From assembly GCF_000423265.1 (NCBI RefSeq), contig NZ_AUHQ01000005.1, positions 1-64,000 of the forward strand: a stretch of DNA of 64,000 bases, given 5' to 3'. Numbering within the stretch: position 1 is the first letter of the stretch; each line of letters opens with the position of its first letter. The notes under the pieces are model-generated. The model saw nothing but the letters and a program-made list of their open reading frames with translations. It ran no database searches and was not told the origin of the DNA. A program made the position numbers and the translations under genes. Origin of the DNA: Ligilactobacillus saerimneri DSM 16049. GTDB lineage: Bacteria > Bacillota > Bacilli > Lactobacillales > Lactobacillaceae. Below are positions 36,693-46,579 of the stretch, piece by piece.

Positions 36693-39110
36693 ATGAAATT
36701 TAATCAATTTGCATTCCATACTCCTGATCTCGCAACCCAAATATCAGAGCTCAAGCAATTACGCTTCCTTCCGGCCGACTTCACGGTCACAGCGACTAAC
36801 CCCACGACTCTGTGGTTGCACCTGCTCCAGCAAACCCAGGTTCAGGCCTTGACGCCAGCTGGGAAGAATGCGGCTGTGGCAGAATATTTGGCTACTCCTA
36901 CCACTTCTGTCCCTGAGTTTGTTAACCGGCATGCAGTTGATGCGACTGCTTTCTACACTGTTGCCCTCCAGCTTTTAGGCTTTGAACATGGGGAAGACTT
37001 TACTATTGGTGATCCTTTCCCTGCCATGAACCGATTTCACCTTCCCTATCATTCTCCACTAACTACTACCAGTGATGTCGTCACTGCATGGTATAACTTA
37101 CTCAACACCTTTACTAAGGGCGGATATGTTTACCTCGATCACCTGGCAGCAGCAGGCTACTTCCATCAATTGGATAACCTGCCACAACCGCTGTTTTTCA
37201 ATGGTAAAGCCCAGCCCGTTTTTGCTACCGATAATCTTGTCCGCGAAGTTGTCTACGTTGAATCAGACTTAGATACCGATCATGATGGTCGCGCAGACCG
37301 CTTAAAGACTATCATCATTCGCCCACAGGCAACTAATCAAGGAATCCAGGTCCCAGTCGTATTCACTGCCAGTCCGTATAACCAGGGAACAAATGATGCA
37401 GCTGGGGACCGGATGATGCACGATGTCAACGTGCCATTGACCAAAAAGCCTGTCCAAGCGCTAACTTACACAGATATTGCTTATCAAGCACCAACAGTGC
37501 CTACACCCCAAAAGACGGTTCCTACCGATACGGTCACAGCGGCCACGGAAACTTTTTCTACTGAGCCAAGCGTCAAGTTGAATGAATATTTCCTTGCTCG
37601 GGGCTTCGCGGCCGTCTATTCTGCCGGAATTGGGACCAAGGACTCTGATGGGGTAAGAACTACTGGTGATCCAGCCGAAACAGCCGCGGTAGTGGCCGTA
37701 ATTGAATGGCTTAACGGCAACCGCCCCGCCTATACCGATAGAACGGGATCAACCGCTATTACCGCTTGGTGGACCACTGGCAATGTGGCTATGACCGGCA
37801 AATCTTATCTCGGCACCCTGGCAACTGCTGCTGCTACTACCGGAGTTGACGGTCTCAAAACAGTAATCTCTGAGGCCGCTATTTCTAACTGGTATGACTA
37901 TTATCGTGAAGGCGGACTAGTTGTTGCTCCTGGAGGCTTTCCTGGTGAAGATGCCGATGTTTTGGCCGAAGAATGCTTTAGTCGTCAAAAAGCAGCTAAC
38001 GATTACCTTCACATCAAGAAATGTTTCCATGAGCAACTGGCGGCGATAACCGCTGGCCAAGACCGGACAACTGGATCTTACAATGCCTTTTGGGATGCAC
38101 GCAACTATCTCAAAGATACTGCTCATATTACTGCTGATGTTCTCATCGTTCATGGCCTCAATGATCAAAATGTCAAGCCCGTCCATGCCTACAATCTCTG
38201 GCACAAACTGGCGCCACTATCGGGCAACCGTAAGTTGATCCTCCACCAGGGCCAACATATTTATATCAACAACTTCCAGTCACTTGATTTTTCTGACATG
38301 ATGAACCTGTGGCTCTCCCATGAGCTCTACGGCATCGACAATGGGGCGCCGCAACTTCTCCCGGACGTCTTGGTTCAGGACAATAGCCAACCTGCTACCT
38401 GGCATACCTTTTCTGATTGGGGCGGAAAACCTAACCAAACCCTCTACCTAGGAGAAAAACAGCTTAGGACGCAACGTCAACTTCAAGTTCCAGTAGCATC
38501 ATTCACTGATCAATTGGATCCAGTAGATTTTGACTTTTATACTCATAATCTTGACCAATGGGAAAATGACCTGCTTACCCTAAAGACAACTAAGCTAACC
38601 AGTCAGCGCCTTGTCTTTCTGACCAAACCGCTCCAACATGATCAATACCTGCAAGGCCTACCTCAAGTCAGTTTACGTGTCGCTTCTGACCAGGATATTG
38701 GTTTAATTAGCTGTATGCTGGTTGATTACGGGACTGCCCGGCGACTTAAAGCGGACCCTACCCCACTGCGGGGCTTCTCTATTCCTTATGGCTATCATTG
38801 GCAAAACAACCAGTTGCATGAATTTACTTTGGCAAAGCAACCTAGTTCGTTTAAGCTGATCAGTCGTGGGCATATCAACCTTCAAAACAGGACCAACCTC
38901 TGGCAGGCCGATCCTGTTGAGCCTGGTTCATTTTATCAAGTTGACCTGTCCCTGCAGCCAGCCTATTACCACCTATTAGAAGGCCATCAACTGGGCCTGG
39001 TAATTTGCGCAACCGATATGCCAATGACTATTCGGGGCAACCAGGGGATTACTTATTCAATTGACCCATCTAAGTCACACATTGAGTTGCAGATGACACC
39101 ATTCCATTAA
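36693..39110 (+). CDS. pepX: Xaa-Pro dipeptidyl-peptidase
   Basis: PepX releases X-Pro dipeptides from peptide N-termini, a key lactic-bacterium step in using proline-rich casein peptides. The 805-residue length is normal. The S15 nucleophile is in GKSYLGT (Ser371), the acid in VHGLNDQNVKPVH, and the His in HQGQHIYIN. The C-terminal jelly-roll domain begins near residue 580. It is cytosolic, with no signal. AGGAGGG precedes the ATG. It is monocistronic. Confidence 0.96.
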   Translation: MKFNQFAFHTPDLATQISELKQLRFLPADFTVTATNPTTLWLHLLQQTQVQALTPAGKNAAVAEYLATPTTSVPEFVNRHAVDATAFYTVALQLLGFEHGEDFTIGDPFPAMNRFHLPYHSPLTTTSDVVTAWYNLLNTFTKGGYVYLDHLAAAGYFHQLDNLPQPLFFNGKAQPVFATDNLVREVVYVESDLDTDHDGRADRLKTIIIRPQATNQGIQVPVVFTASPYNQGTNDAAGDRMMHDVNVPLTKKPVQALTYTDIAYQAPTVPTPQKTVPTDTVTAATETFSTEPSVKLNEYFLARGFAAVYSAGIGTKDSDGVRTTGDPAETAAVVAVIEWLNGNRPAYTDRTGSTAITAWWTTGNVAMTGKSYLGTLATAAATTGVDGLKTVISEAAISNWYDYYREGGLVVAPGGFPGEDADVLAEECFSRQKAANDYLHIKKCFHEQLAAITAGQDRTTGSYNAFWDARNYLKDTAHITADVLIVHGLNDQNVKPVHAYNLWHKLAPLSGNRKLILHQGQHIYINNFQSLDFSDMMNLWLSHELYGIDNGAPQLLPDVLVQDNSQPATWHTFSDWGGKPNQTLYLGEKQLRTQRQLQVPVASFTDQLDPVDFDFYTHNLDQWENDLLTLKTTKLTSQRLVFLTKPLQHDQYLQGLPQVSLRVASDQDIGLISCMLVDYGTARRLKADPTPLRGFSIPYGYHWQNNQLHEFTLAKQPSSFKLISRGHINLQNRTNLWQADPVEPGSFYQVDLSLQPAYYHLLEGHQLGLVICATDMPMTIRGNQGITYSIDPSKSHIELQMTPFH

Positions 39111-39124
39111 TACACTGCTTTAGC

Positions 39125-39162
39125 TAAAAAAGCTGCGAGGATATTTCTCGCAGCTTCTTTTT
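39125..39162. terminator. Bidirectional terminator, pepX / GH31
   Basis: AAAAAAGCTGCGAG pairs with CTCGCAGCTTcTTTTTT between the converging genes. Confidence 0.9.
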
Positions 39163-41486
39163 TAGTTAGTTTCTACTTGTCGATACTGGTCAGATTCACT
39201 ATCGAACGTGAATTCTGCATGCTTAGTAGCTGTTTCAACCACAATATGCTGGTACACCGGCTTGAAGTCATGCTTCTGTAACCGGACCTCAATTTGATCG
39301 TTAGCTACATTGATAACATATTCATTGAATTCACCTTGCTGATACTTGAAGTCCTGCCCATTGTCTTGATAGTGGCAATACGTACCCTGGTTACCGTATA
39401 CCTTGAATGTCATCATCTTTTCTGGTTCATCACTGACGTGCATTACCTTATTTCCCCACGGGATGATCGTATCTTTCCGGACAAACAAAGGAAGAGTATC
39501 CAGTGGAGCATCAACCATAACATACCGCTGTCCCGCATATTCCGTATTGTTCCAGAAATCGACCCATTCACCAGCAGGAAGATAAACCATTCGCTTGGTA
39601 GCTCCTTGATTAACAATCGGAGCTACTAAAATATTGTCGCCCACCAGGTATTGATCGTTTAAGTTCCAGGTTTCCCGATCTTGAGGATAGTTCAACACTA
39701 ATGGCCGCATTACTGGCAAGCCTGATGTTTCAGCTTGGTGGAATTGGTCATACAGGTAAGGAATCAGCCGGTACCGCAAGTTTAGGTACTTCCGATAAAT
39801 GTCTAACGTCTGCTGGTCAAATGACCATGGTTCCTGATACCGTGATCCCAGAATTGAGTGATTCCGCATCAATGGTACTAAAACAGAAGCTTCAACCCAC
39901 CGCGTCAACAATTCTGGGGTTGTATCTTCTTGGAATCCGCCAATATCTGTTCCGGCAAAGGCAAAGCCACTCATCCCTAAGCCATTTAGTTGGGGAATCG
40001 CTAACTGTAAATGCGACCAGACCGCAGCATTATCGCCTGTCCAAACGGTTGAATACTTCTGTGTGCCAGCATAAGCTGCCCGGGTAATGATGTATGGTCG
40101 CTGCTGCGTGGCAGCTTTCATTCCTTCGTAGGCTGCTTGCGATTGAAGATGACCAAATACATTGTGCATCTTGGCATGGGTTGTCTTTTCCTGTCCATTA
40201 TGGAAAACTAGATCATCTGGAAGTTGCCCTTTAGCCCTAAAGTTGGCTGGTTCATCCATATCATTCCAAATCCCACAAGCTCCCATATCAGCAAAGAACT
40301 TAATATGCTTAGCCCACCATGCTCTAACATCTGGGTTGCCAAAATCAGGGAACACAGAATCACCAGGCCAAACTGACCCAATATAAACGCTTCCATCTGG
40401 ATTTGTAACAAAGTAACCTTTAGCCATACCTTCCTTGTAAATGTCATACTTATCATCCACTTTGACACCAGCATCTAAGATTGGCATCAAACGAATGCCC
40501 CGTTCGCGCATCTTTTGGACAAAGGCTTTCGGATCAGTAAACTTTGTCGTGTCCCAGGTAAAATCACGGTAGCCCCGCATATAGTCAATATCCAGATGAA
40601 TAACATCTAACGGAAGATCATACTCTGCAAACTTATCTGCAATATCTTCCACTCGCGTATCGCTGATACTATATCCCCAACGAGACTGTTGATAACCTAG
40701 CATCCATTTTTGAGGAAGGGGTGTTCTCCCTGTTAGGTAAGTGTAGTTAGCAACGACGGCTTGTAGCGTTTGCCCACCTAAAACATAGTAGTCAACGTTG
40801 CCTCCCACTGCAGAGTAGAAATAATAATTATCGCTCTCTTTGCCTAGATCAAAATGGCTCTTATAAGTATCATCAAAAAACAGACCATACGGATAACCAT
40901 TTTTCATCCCATATACAACTGGGATCGACTTATATAGGTGGGTTTGACTATCATTATGTAACACTGGAACATCCGTATTCCAATTGTCATATTCATAGCC
41001 CCGCTTATTCAAAAAGCCTGTTTTTCCACCCAAGCCATAAAAGACTTCATCCTTTGCTAACGATTTGAGGATTTCAAAGTTAACATTATCTGGAGTGGCT
41101 TTAGCGTGGACAGCATGCCCCTCTGACATAACTGTATTCCGGTGCTCATCATCCATATCTGTTGGTAACATTTGCCGTTCACCACGGTAATCCAAAACCA
41201 ACGGATGATTTTGTGCGTCATAAAAATCGATCTTCCGATCAGGATATACTTTACCAATTAACGCAGTGGTCTGTACTTCGATATGATCACCGCAATCAGT
41301 AACTGTGTAGTCTGTCGGTTGTTTTTTATTTCCTTCAATTGCATATGAGTTAGTTGCACAACCATGATCCTCAAATACCTCAATAATTTCTGGGGTAATA
41401 ATATTGAGAATTATTTCTTTGCCTGTGGCGAAATCAAGTGTAATTTTCTGGTTGTCATCTTGATAACCAAATTTCTGGTTATTCAT
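39162..41486 (-). CDS. Glycoside hydrolase family 31 alpha-glucosidase
   Basis: A 774-residue enzyme that removes alpha-linked glucose (or xylose) from oligosaccharides in the cytosol. The nucleophile motif GIWNDMDEP is near residue 408 and the general acid lies in VWTGDNAA. The N-terminal beta domain holds VFYGLGGKTGFLNKRG. No signal peptide is seen. The ATG at 41486 has GGGAG 9 bases before it. It is divergent from a LacI regulator and near a sugar MFS carrier, so import of intact isomalto- or malto-oligosaccharides is likely. A GTAAACGTTTAC operator lies upstream. Confidence 0.92.
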   Translation of the reverse strand: MNNQKFGYQDDNQKITLDFATGKEIILNIITPEIIEVFEDHGCATNSYAIEGNKKQPTDYTVTDCGDHIEVQTTALIGKVYPDRKIDFYDAQNHPLVLDYRGERQMLPTDMDDEHRNTVMSEGHAVHAKATPDNVNFEILKSLAKDEVFYGLGGKTGFLNKRGYEYDNWNTDVPVLHNDSQTHLYKSIPVVYGMKNGYPYGLFFDDTYKSHFDLGKESDNYYFYSAVGGNVDYYVLGGQTLQAVVANYTYLTGRTPLPQKWMLGYQQSRWGYSISDTRVEDIADKFAEYDLPLDVIHLDIDYMRGYRDFTWDTTKFTDPKAFVQKMRERGIRLMPILDAGVKVDDKYDIYKEGMAKGYFVTNPDGSVYIGSVWPGDSVFPDFGNPDVRAWWAKHIKFFADMGACGIWNDMDEPANFRAKGQLPDDLVFHNGQEKTTHAKMHNVFGHLQSQAAYEGMKAATQQRPYIITRAAYAGTQKYSTVWTGDNAAVWSHLQLAIPQLNGLGMSGFAFAGTDIGGFQEDTTPELLTRWVEASVLVPLMRNHSILGSRYQEPWSFDQQTLDIYRKYLNLRYRLIPYLYDQFHQAETSGLPVMRPLVLNYPQDRETWNLNDQYLVGDNILVAPIVNQGATKRMVYLPAGEWVDFWNNTEYAGQRYVMVDAPLDTLPLFVRKDTIIPWGNKVMHVSDEPEKMMTFKVYGNQGTYCHYQDNGQDFKYQQGEFNEYVINVANDQIEVRLQKHDFKPVYQHIVVETATKHAEFTFDSESDQYRQVETN

Positions 41487-41558
41487 TGTCATTAACTCCC
41501 TTATTATGGACTTGAAGTTTAATGTAATTCGTTTACCACCTTTACCTTACCACTTTAC

Positions 41559-41570
41559 GTAAACGTTTAC
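41559..41570. promoter_or_regulatory. LacI-family/cre-type operator upstream of GH31
   Basis: A perfect 12-base palindrome, GTAAACGTTTAC, between the divergent GH31 and LacI genes. With the flanking A it differs from the CcpA cre consensus at one position, so either the local LacI protein or CcpA could bind. Confidence 0.8.
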
Positions 41571-41661
41571 AATAGCCTGATATCAACTAAATAACTCTTT
41601 CGCATAACTTCGAAAATACAGTATAATTAAGGCAATGACACTAAAAAGGACGTGTTCACTA

Positions 41662-42642
41662 ATGGGAGTTACCATTAAAGATGTCGCTAGAGCGGCCAAT
41701 GTTTCGACTGCTACTGTTTCCCGAGTACTAGCCAATAAAGAGGGCTCATACCGCGAAGAAACTGCTCAAAAGGTGCGCCAAATCGCTGCGGAAATGGGCT
41801 ACCACCGTAATGTTTCCGCTGCAGAGTTAGCAGCTAATGAAATTAAAACTATTGCTATCATTCTTAACAATACTAAAACTCACTTTTGGCAAGACGTTTT
41901 AGATGGAATCCAAGACGGCATTCAAGCTCACCATCGAAATTCAATTATTTTTTATGCAGGAGATAATGATAGCGCTATGCTCACTCAAGCAATCAATTCC
42001 GCATTGGCACGCTCGGTTTCTGGAATTCTCCTTGTTGCTGCTAAAGCGAGTCATGACCAGCTCCAACTCTTAGATAAGTCCGGCATCCCCTACCGCTTTG
42101 TTTCTATCTATGGCGAACATAATGATTCCAGTAAATTTATCAGTTCCAACAATATTGAAATTGGTCAAGTAGCCACCCAATACCTGCTCCAACATGGCCA
42201 CCGGCGGATTGGATTGGTAGGAATCGACAACTCTCCTACTGGACATCAGCGTCTACTTGGTTATGAAAAAGCCATGCTTAGTGCTAACCAAGTAATCGAA
42301 CCCCATTGGATTCAATACGGGGATTATAGTCTTGCCAGTGCGCAAGCAGCATTTGCCACGATCCAACGCTTACACCTCACGGCAATAGTGGCTGCGAGCG
42401 ATCTGGTTGGAGCTGGATTGATTAAAGTTGCCCACGCAGCCGGATTGAAACTTCCTGATGATCTTTCAATTATTAGTATCGACGGTACTTTTATCTGTGA
42501 TATCACAGTGCCACAAATGACCAGTGTTACCCAAGACTTTTATTTAATGGGCAAAACAAGTGTTGAAAACCTCATTCAAACCAATGACTCTCAATTCATT
42601 CCTGTTGCAATAACCGCAAGAGACAGTGTAACAACCATCTAA
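41662..42642 (+). CDS. LacI-family transcriptional regulator of the alpha-glucoside cluster
   Basis: A 326-residue regulator: an N-terminal helix-turn-helix and hinge (TIKDVARAANVSTATVSRVL, then GYHRN), and a sugar-binding domain with HGHRRIGLVGIDNSP and DDLSIISIDGTFICD. It is set between the GH31 and MFS genes, each with a matching palindrome upstream, so repression relieved by an alpha-glucoside is inferred. The ATG at 41662 is about 11 bases behind AAAGGA; an earlier ATG at 41635 has no site. Confidence 0.9.
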   Translation: MGVTIKDVARAANVSTATVSRVLANKEGSYREETAQKVRQIAAEMGYHRNVSAAELAANEIKTIAIILNNTKTHFWQDVLDGIQDGIQAHHRNSIIFYAGDNDSAMLTQAINSALARSVSGILLVAAKASHDQLQLLDKSGIPYRFVSIYGEHNDSSKFISSNNIEIGQVATQYLLQHGHRRIGLVGIDNSPTGHQRLLGYEKAMLSANQVIEPHWIQYGDYSLASAQAAFATIQRLHLTAIVAASDLVGAGLIKVAHAAGLKLPDDLSIISIDGTFICDITVPQMTSVTQDFYLMGKTSVENLIQTNDSQFIPVAITARDSVTTI

Positions 42643-42643
42643 A

Positions 42644-42692
42644 AAAGCCTAAGACTTGCCAGGCGCTTTATGCACCTTCCGGTCTTAGGCTT
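42644..42692. terminator. Bidirectional terminator, LacI gene / MFS
   Basis: AAGCCTAAGAC pairs with GTCTTAGGCTT across a large loop, with T-rich tracts on both sides. Confidence 0.8.
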
Positions 42693-42712
42693 CATTTTTA
42701 GGTTCTATTTAA

Positions 42713-44113
42713 TTATTTCTTGGCAACACCTTCGTGAATATGGTGAACACACAAGGCACCAATTGCTAGGGAGATCCCGGCAATTAACATCATCATCGGC
42801 TGGCTCTTCCCAGTCATTGGGAAGATTACAAAACTCAACAGGGATGCGATAATTTGTGGCAAACAGATCCCAATGTTGAACAAACCCATATATGCTCCTT
42901 CATTTTCACCATTCAAAGATGACGTTAGCAACGTAAAGGGAATAGTGTGGATAGTAAAATAGGCAATTCCAAACAGAATAAAGGCAATAATAGTTAGCAT
43001 TTGATTATGTGCAAATGAAACGAGAATCAAACCTAAGCTACCCAAACCTAGACCCAGAGCATACCATTGCTTCCGCGCGTTAGCTTTAGATTTGGAATAC
43101 AAGAACCCCCAGCAAATACCAGCAATACTCAAAATAGCTGTTAAAACACCATACCAATTACCAGCTGCTTGGAAGCCTGCACTGGTTGGGTTGGAAGTTC
43201 CCCAAACATTCTTAGCTAGCGTCCCAGTGGTATACGTCCAAACATACATTACCCCAACCCAGCTAAAAAATTGAACCAAGCAAATTTCATAGAAGGACTT
43301 AGGCGCCGTCTTTAACAAATGCCATAAGGAAACCGACTGAGTATTGGCTGCTGGATCGATTCCATGATACTTAGCATAAGTCTTAGGGTCATATTCCTTA
43401 ACATTGAAAACAGTCCACATACTAGTGATGAACAAAACGGCAGCTGCTACAACGTAAGCCCAAATAACCGTATTTGGTACTACCCCACGCTTAGCAGTAT
43501 TGTGCATGCCCAACAAAGCAAAAACAAATGGTAGCAACGATGCTAAAATACCACCACCGTTAAAGAAAATCTGTTGCCATGACCAGGCAAAATTCTTCTG
43601 TTTATTATTTACCATATCTCCAACAATCATTCTAAATGGTTGCATGCAGATATTATTAAATAAGTCCATGAAGCAGACTGCAAAGGCAGCAAAAACCATC
43701 GCTGCCACTGAACCATAGCCAAAACCTAAAGAACCTGTAAATGGTAGCATCAGTAAAACTAACGCAGCAACTGGCGCCCCAAATAGCAGATATGGCATTC
43801 GCCGTCCGAAACGATTCCATGTACGATCAGAATACTTACCAATCAACGGTTGAACAATCATCCCCATTAGTGGTGGGAAGATAAAGAAGAAACCTAGTGT
43901 ATTGGGGTTAGCTCCGATTGATTGAAAAATTCGGCTCATTTGGGAACTTTGGAGCGAAAAGCCCATGTTAATCCCTAAAAAGCCAAACGTGATAGCAAAA
44001 ATCACCCGCCGTGACAGATCAGGCAAGTTAGCGTCAAGATCGACCCGTTCTTTTTGGGTTACTTGCGGCTGACTCTCGTGGTGAATATGGTGATTAGTAT
44101 GTGTTGCATCCAT
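42713..44113 (-). CDS. MFS sugar transporter (SLC45-like, oligosaccharide type)
   Basis: A 466-residue, 12-helix carrier. It has the sucrose/maltose-carrier signatures GFFFIFPPLMGMIVQPLIGKYSDRTWNR-type loop (present around residues 80-108), R-x-G-R-R-x-P, and FMDLFNNICMQPFRM. Such proton symporters import maltose or related alpha-glucosides in lactobacilli. The N-terminus is His-rich (HTNHHIHHE). The ATG at 44113 has GGGAGTG upstream. It shares operators with the GH31 gene. Confidence 0.88.
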   Translation of the reverse strand: MDATHTNHHIHHESQPQVTQKERVDLDANLPDLSRRVIFAITFGFLGINMGFSLQSSQMSRIFQSIGANPNTLGFFFIFPPLMGMIVQPLIGKYSDRTWNRFGRRMPYLLFGAPVAALVLLMLPFTGSLGFGYGSVAAMVFAAFAVCFMDLFNNICMQPFRMIVGDMVNNKQKNFAWSWQQIFFNGGGILASLLPFVFALLGMHNTAKRGVVPNTVIWAYVVAAAVLFITSMWTVFNVKEYDPKTYAKYHGIDPAANTQSVSLWHLLKTAPKSFYEICLVQFFSWVGVMYVWTYTTGTLAKNVWGTSNPTSAGFQAAGNWYGVLTAILSIAGICWGFLYSKSKANARKQWYALGLGLGSLGLILVSFAHNQMLTIIAFILFGIAYFTIHTIPFTLLTSSLNGENEGAYMGLFNIGICLPQIIASLLSFVIFPMTGKSQPMMMLIAGISLAIGALCVHHIHEGVAKK

Positions 44114-44151
44114 GTTAACACTCCCTTTTATCGGAAAATCATTCACTTTAG

Positions 44152-44163
44152 GTAAACGTTTAC
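44152..44163. promoter_or_regulatory. LacI-family/cre-type operator of the MFS gene
   Basis: A second perfect GTAAACGTTTAC palindrome, 39 bases before the MFS start, in the position of a roadblock after the promoter. Confidence 0.8.
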
Positions 44164-44217
44164 ATAAACTACAACTATTATCCTAGCACTCCTACAAAAT
44201 AATGCAAGCGTTTTTAA

Positions 44218-44229
44218 GAAAACGTTTAC
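44218..44229. promoter_or_regulatory. Second operator of the MFS gene, one mismatch
   Basis: GAAAACGTTTAC differs by one base from the two other copies. Centre-to-centre spacing to 44152-44163 is 66 bases, so looping between them is possible. Confidence 0.6.
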
Positions 44230-44250
44230 TTTATAATGGGTTTTAATGCA

Positions 44251-44295
44251 AAAAACTTCCTAAGTTGCAGATCATCCCCCAACTTAAGAAGTTTT
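44251..44295 (-). terminator. Terminator of the beta-hydroxyacid dehydrogenase gene
   Basis: AAAACTTC and AAGTT pair with AACTT and GAAGTTTT. A T-run follows on the minus strand. Confidence 0.8.
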
Positions 44296-44337
44296 CCAAT
44301 CATTAGTAATCTATTTTTTCTTGCTCATTACGAATGA

Positions 44338-45204
44338 TTAATTTTCTTCCCACAACTTAATCAATGCTTGCGTCCCATCATCGCCATGGTGGCGTTCATC
44401 TACGAGTTCTGTGTACAAGCGCTTAGCAGTAGCTGTGCCAGGCAAGTCAAGGTGCATAGCTTCTGCTTCAGCAAGTGCGATCCGTAAGTCCTTGAGAAAA
44501 TGCTTGGCAAAAAAGCCGGGTGTATAGTCTTGAGCTAAGATCCGTGGGCCATACGTGCCCATGCTAAAATTGGCCGCTGCCCCACCTTGGAGGGTCTGAA
44601 TAACTTGCTTAGTATCCAAGCCCGCATGTCGTGCATAAACCAGCGCCTCTGTCATCCCTGTCATTGTACCCGCAATCATAATCTGGTTGGCCATCTTGGC
44701 ATGCTGGCCTGCACCCCAACTGCCGAAGTAATTAATTTCCTTGCTAAAACTGGTCATTAAGGGGCGGAGCTGCTTTAGAGTCGCCTCAGGGCCCCCAACC
44801 ATTACTGTCAAGGTCCCGTTTTTTGCCCCAATATCGCCTCCAGAAACCGGGGCATCTAAAACAGCAACCCCCTGCTCCTGCCCTAACTGTCCCAACTTTT
44901 GAGCTAGTGATGGCTTGCTAGTCGTCATATCAACCATAATTTGTCCGGGATGGGCATGGGCTAAAAGACCATTTTCACCTAGATAAACTTGTTCGACATC
45001 TTGGGGGAAACCTACCATTGTGAAAATCACATCCGCTTGTTCAGCTAGAGCAGCTGGACTATCCACCCATTGAGCACCAGCAGCTACTACTGTCTGTGCG
45101 TGAGCCTTTGTGCGGTTAAAAACCTGCACTTGATAGCCTGCACGTAATAGGTTTTGGATAATTCCCATTCCCATAACCCCTGTTCCGATAAAACCAATTT
45201 GCAT
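44338..45204 (-). CDS. NAD(P)-dependent beta-hydroxyacid dehydrogenase
   Basis: A 288-residue protein of the 3-hydroxyisobutyrate/tartronate-semialdehyde reductase family. It shows nucleotide binding GFIGTGVMGMGI, substrate loop DAPVSGGDIGAKNGTL and catalytic Lys and Asn in GAGQHAKMANQ. An R (FNRTKAH) after the second strand favours NADP. The exact hydroxyacid is not known; glyoxylate or succinic semialdehyde reduction is common in this group. The ATG at 45204 follows AAAGGG by 8 bases. Confidence 0.9.
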   Translation of the reverse strand: MQIGFIGTGVMGMGIIQNLLRAGYQVQVFNRTKAHAQTVVAAGAQWVDSPAALAEQADVIFTMVGFPQDVEQVYLGENGLLAHAHPGQIMVDMTTSKPSLAQKLGQLGQEQGVAVLDAPVSGGDIGAKNGTLTVMVGGPEATLKQLRPLMTSFSKEINYFGSWGAGQHAKMANQIMIAGTMTGMTEALVYARHAGLDTKQVIQTLQGGAAANFSMGTYGPRILAQDYTPGFFAKHFLKDLRIALAEAEAMHLDLPGTATAKRLYTELVDERHHGDDGTQALIKLWEEN

Positions 45205-45279
45205 CGTCATCACCCTTTCATTATTATTAGTTTCATTATAAGACGTTATCGTTACGTTTGTCGTCTAGTTAATAAAAAA

Positions 45280-45331
45280 AGAGTGCCCGAACAACACTGA
45301 CCATATTGTGGCTAGCATCATTGCGCACTCT
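45280..45331 (-). terminator. Terminator of pepI
   Basis: AGAGTGC pairs with GCACTCT; a seven-T run follows on the minus strand. Confidence 0.8.
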
Positions 45332-45343
45332 GCAAACTTAAGC

Positions 45344-46252
45344 TTAATTGAAAGTATGATTTTCAACTTGACTGATAAATTCAGCTAAGTTGTGGTAATA
45401 AACATCCGGATTATCCACCATGTGGTGGTGACCCCCTTCAGGTGTAGTTACCAGCCGTGAGTTAGGGATGAGACTTGCCATCGTCTTGGCAGTTGCAAGA
45501 GGCATGGTTTCGTGTTCGCCAAAGGTTAAGAGGGTTGGAACCGTGATCTTAGATAATTGATCCCGGAAATGCCAGTCTTTGAGTTTACCTGTGATCACAA
45601 ACTCATTATCCCCTTGGAAAGCATTGTATACCGCAGTTCCCCCTAGGTCATACAAGTGGTATAACTTGGATGGTTGCTTACGATCTACATAGTTCTCATT
45701 CATTACTTGAACGTATTTTTGGTATTGGGGATTACTATAATCATTCGCCGCCTCACATTTTTTCATAAAGGCCACGGCATCAGCAGGAAGAGTCTTTTCC
45801 CGTAGATAGTTGACATGGTCAACATACTCATCAATTTCGTCAACCATAGATGAAATGATTGCTCCCTTTAAATGCTGCCCGTACTTAACTGCATATTCTT
45901 GAACAAGCAAGCCACCCCAGCTCTGCCCGATCAGATAGATATTGTCTAAACCTAACTTAGCCCGTACTTCGTCGACTTCATCTAAAAAGTATTCATACGT
46001 CAAATATTTAGCCGCAATATCTGGTCGGGAATAGTCTGGCTGGTCTGAGTAAAGTGAACCTAATTGGTCATACATAGTTACTGTGGCGTTGATCCCATGT
46101 TTTTGCAGTTGTACAGCTGCGTCTTCCCAATATTCATGATTGCCACCAGGACCACCATGGAGGGCAAGTAAATGAATGTCCCCCTCGCCCTGCGTATTAG
46201 TCCACAAATGGTAGCCATTATCTAAAGTAATAATCTTTGTTCCCTTATGCAT
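45344..46252 (-). CDS. pepI: Proline iminopeptidase (S33)
   Basis: PepI removes N-terminal proline from di- and tripeptides. The 302-residue cytosolic alpha/beta hydrolase shows LALHGGPGGNHEYW (oxyanion loop), MYDQLGSLYSDQPDY, the nucleophile elbow LIGQSWGGLLVQEYA, an acid in TFGEHETMP and the His in EGGHHHMVDNPD. It complements PepX in proline release. It is monocistronic. Confidence 0.93.
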   Translation of the reverse strand: MHKGTKIITLDNGYHLWTNTQGEGDIHLLALHGGPGGNHEYWEDAAVQLQKHGINATVTMYDQLGSLYSDQPDYSRPDIAAKYLTYEYFLDEVDEVRAKLGLDNIYLIGQSWGGLLVQEYAVKYGQHLKGAIISSMVDEIDEYVDHVNYLREKTLPADAVAFMKKCEAANDYSNPQYQKYVQVMNENYVDRKQPSKLYHLYDLGGTAVYNAFQGDNEFVITGKLKDWHFRDQLSKITVPTLLTFGEHETMPLATAKTMASLIPNSRLVTTPEGGHHHMVDNPDVYYHNLAEFISQVENHTFN

Positions 46253-46402
46253 ATTATCGCCTCTTTAAAATAATTACTTAACTGTATCATTGTACACCTT
46301 TGGTCCTTACAACCAAAAATACTTGTCAAATATGCTTAGAAATAATCCTTGCGGCAAACTCGAACAGCCATGTTATTGATATAGAATTTGCAAATAAAGA
46401 AT

Positions 46403-46434
46403 GAGGCTGAGAAAAACAAAATTTCCCCAGCCTC
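46403..46434. repeat. GAGGCTGA-type hairpin
   Basis: GAGGCTG pairs with CAGCCTC over a partly paired centre. There is no strong T-run on either strand, so it is a weak terminator or repeat remnant related to 25375-25412. Confidence 0.5.
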
Positions 46435-46579
46435 TCCTATATGTAGATCAAAAATCATACCTCTACACACGCCCAATTATACTTGAATTTAATTGCCTAC
46501 TCAACGCACACTTCCTTACGCTTTCCACCATAAACTCTGGTATACTAAATTTGATATGCTCGTGAAAGGAAGAACATGC

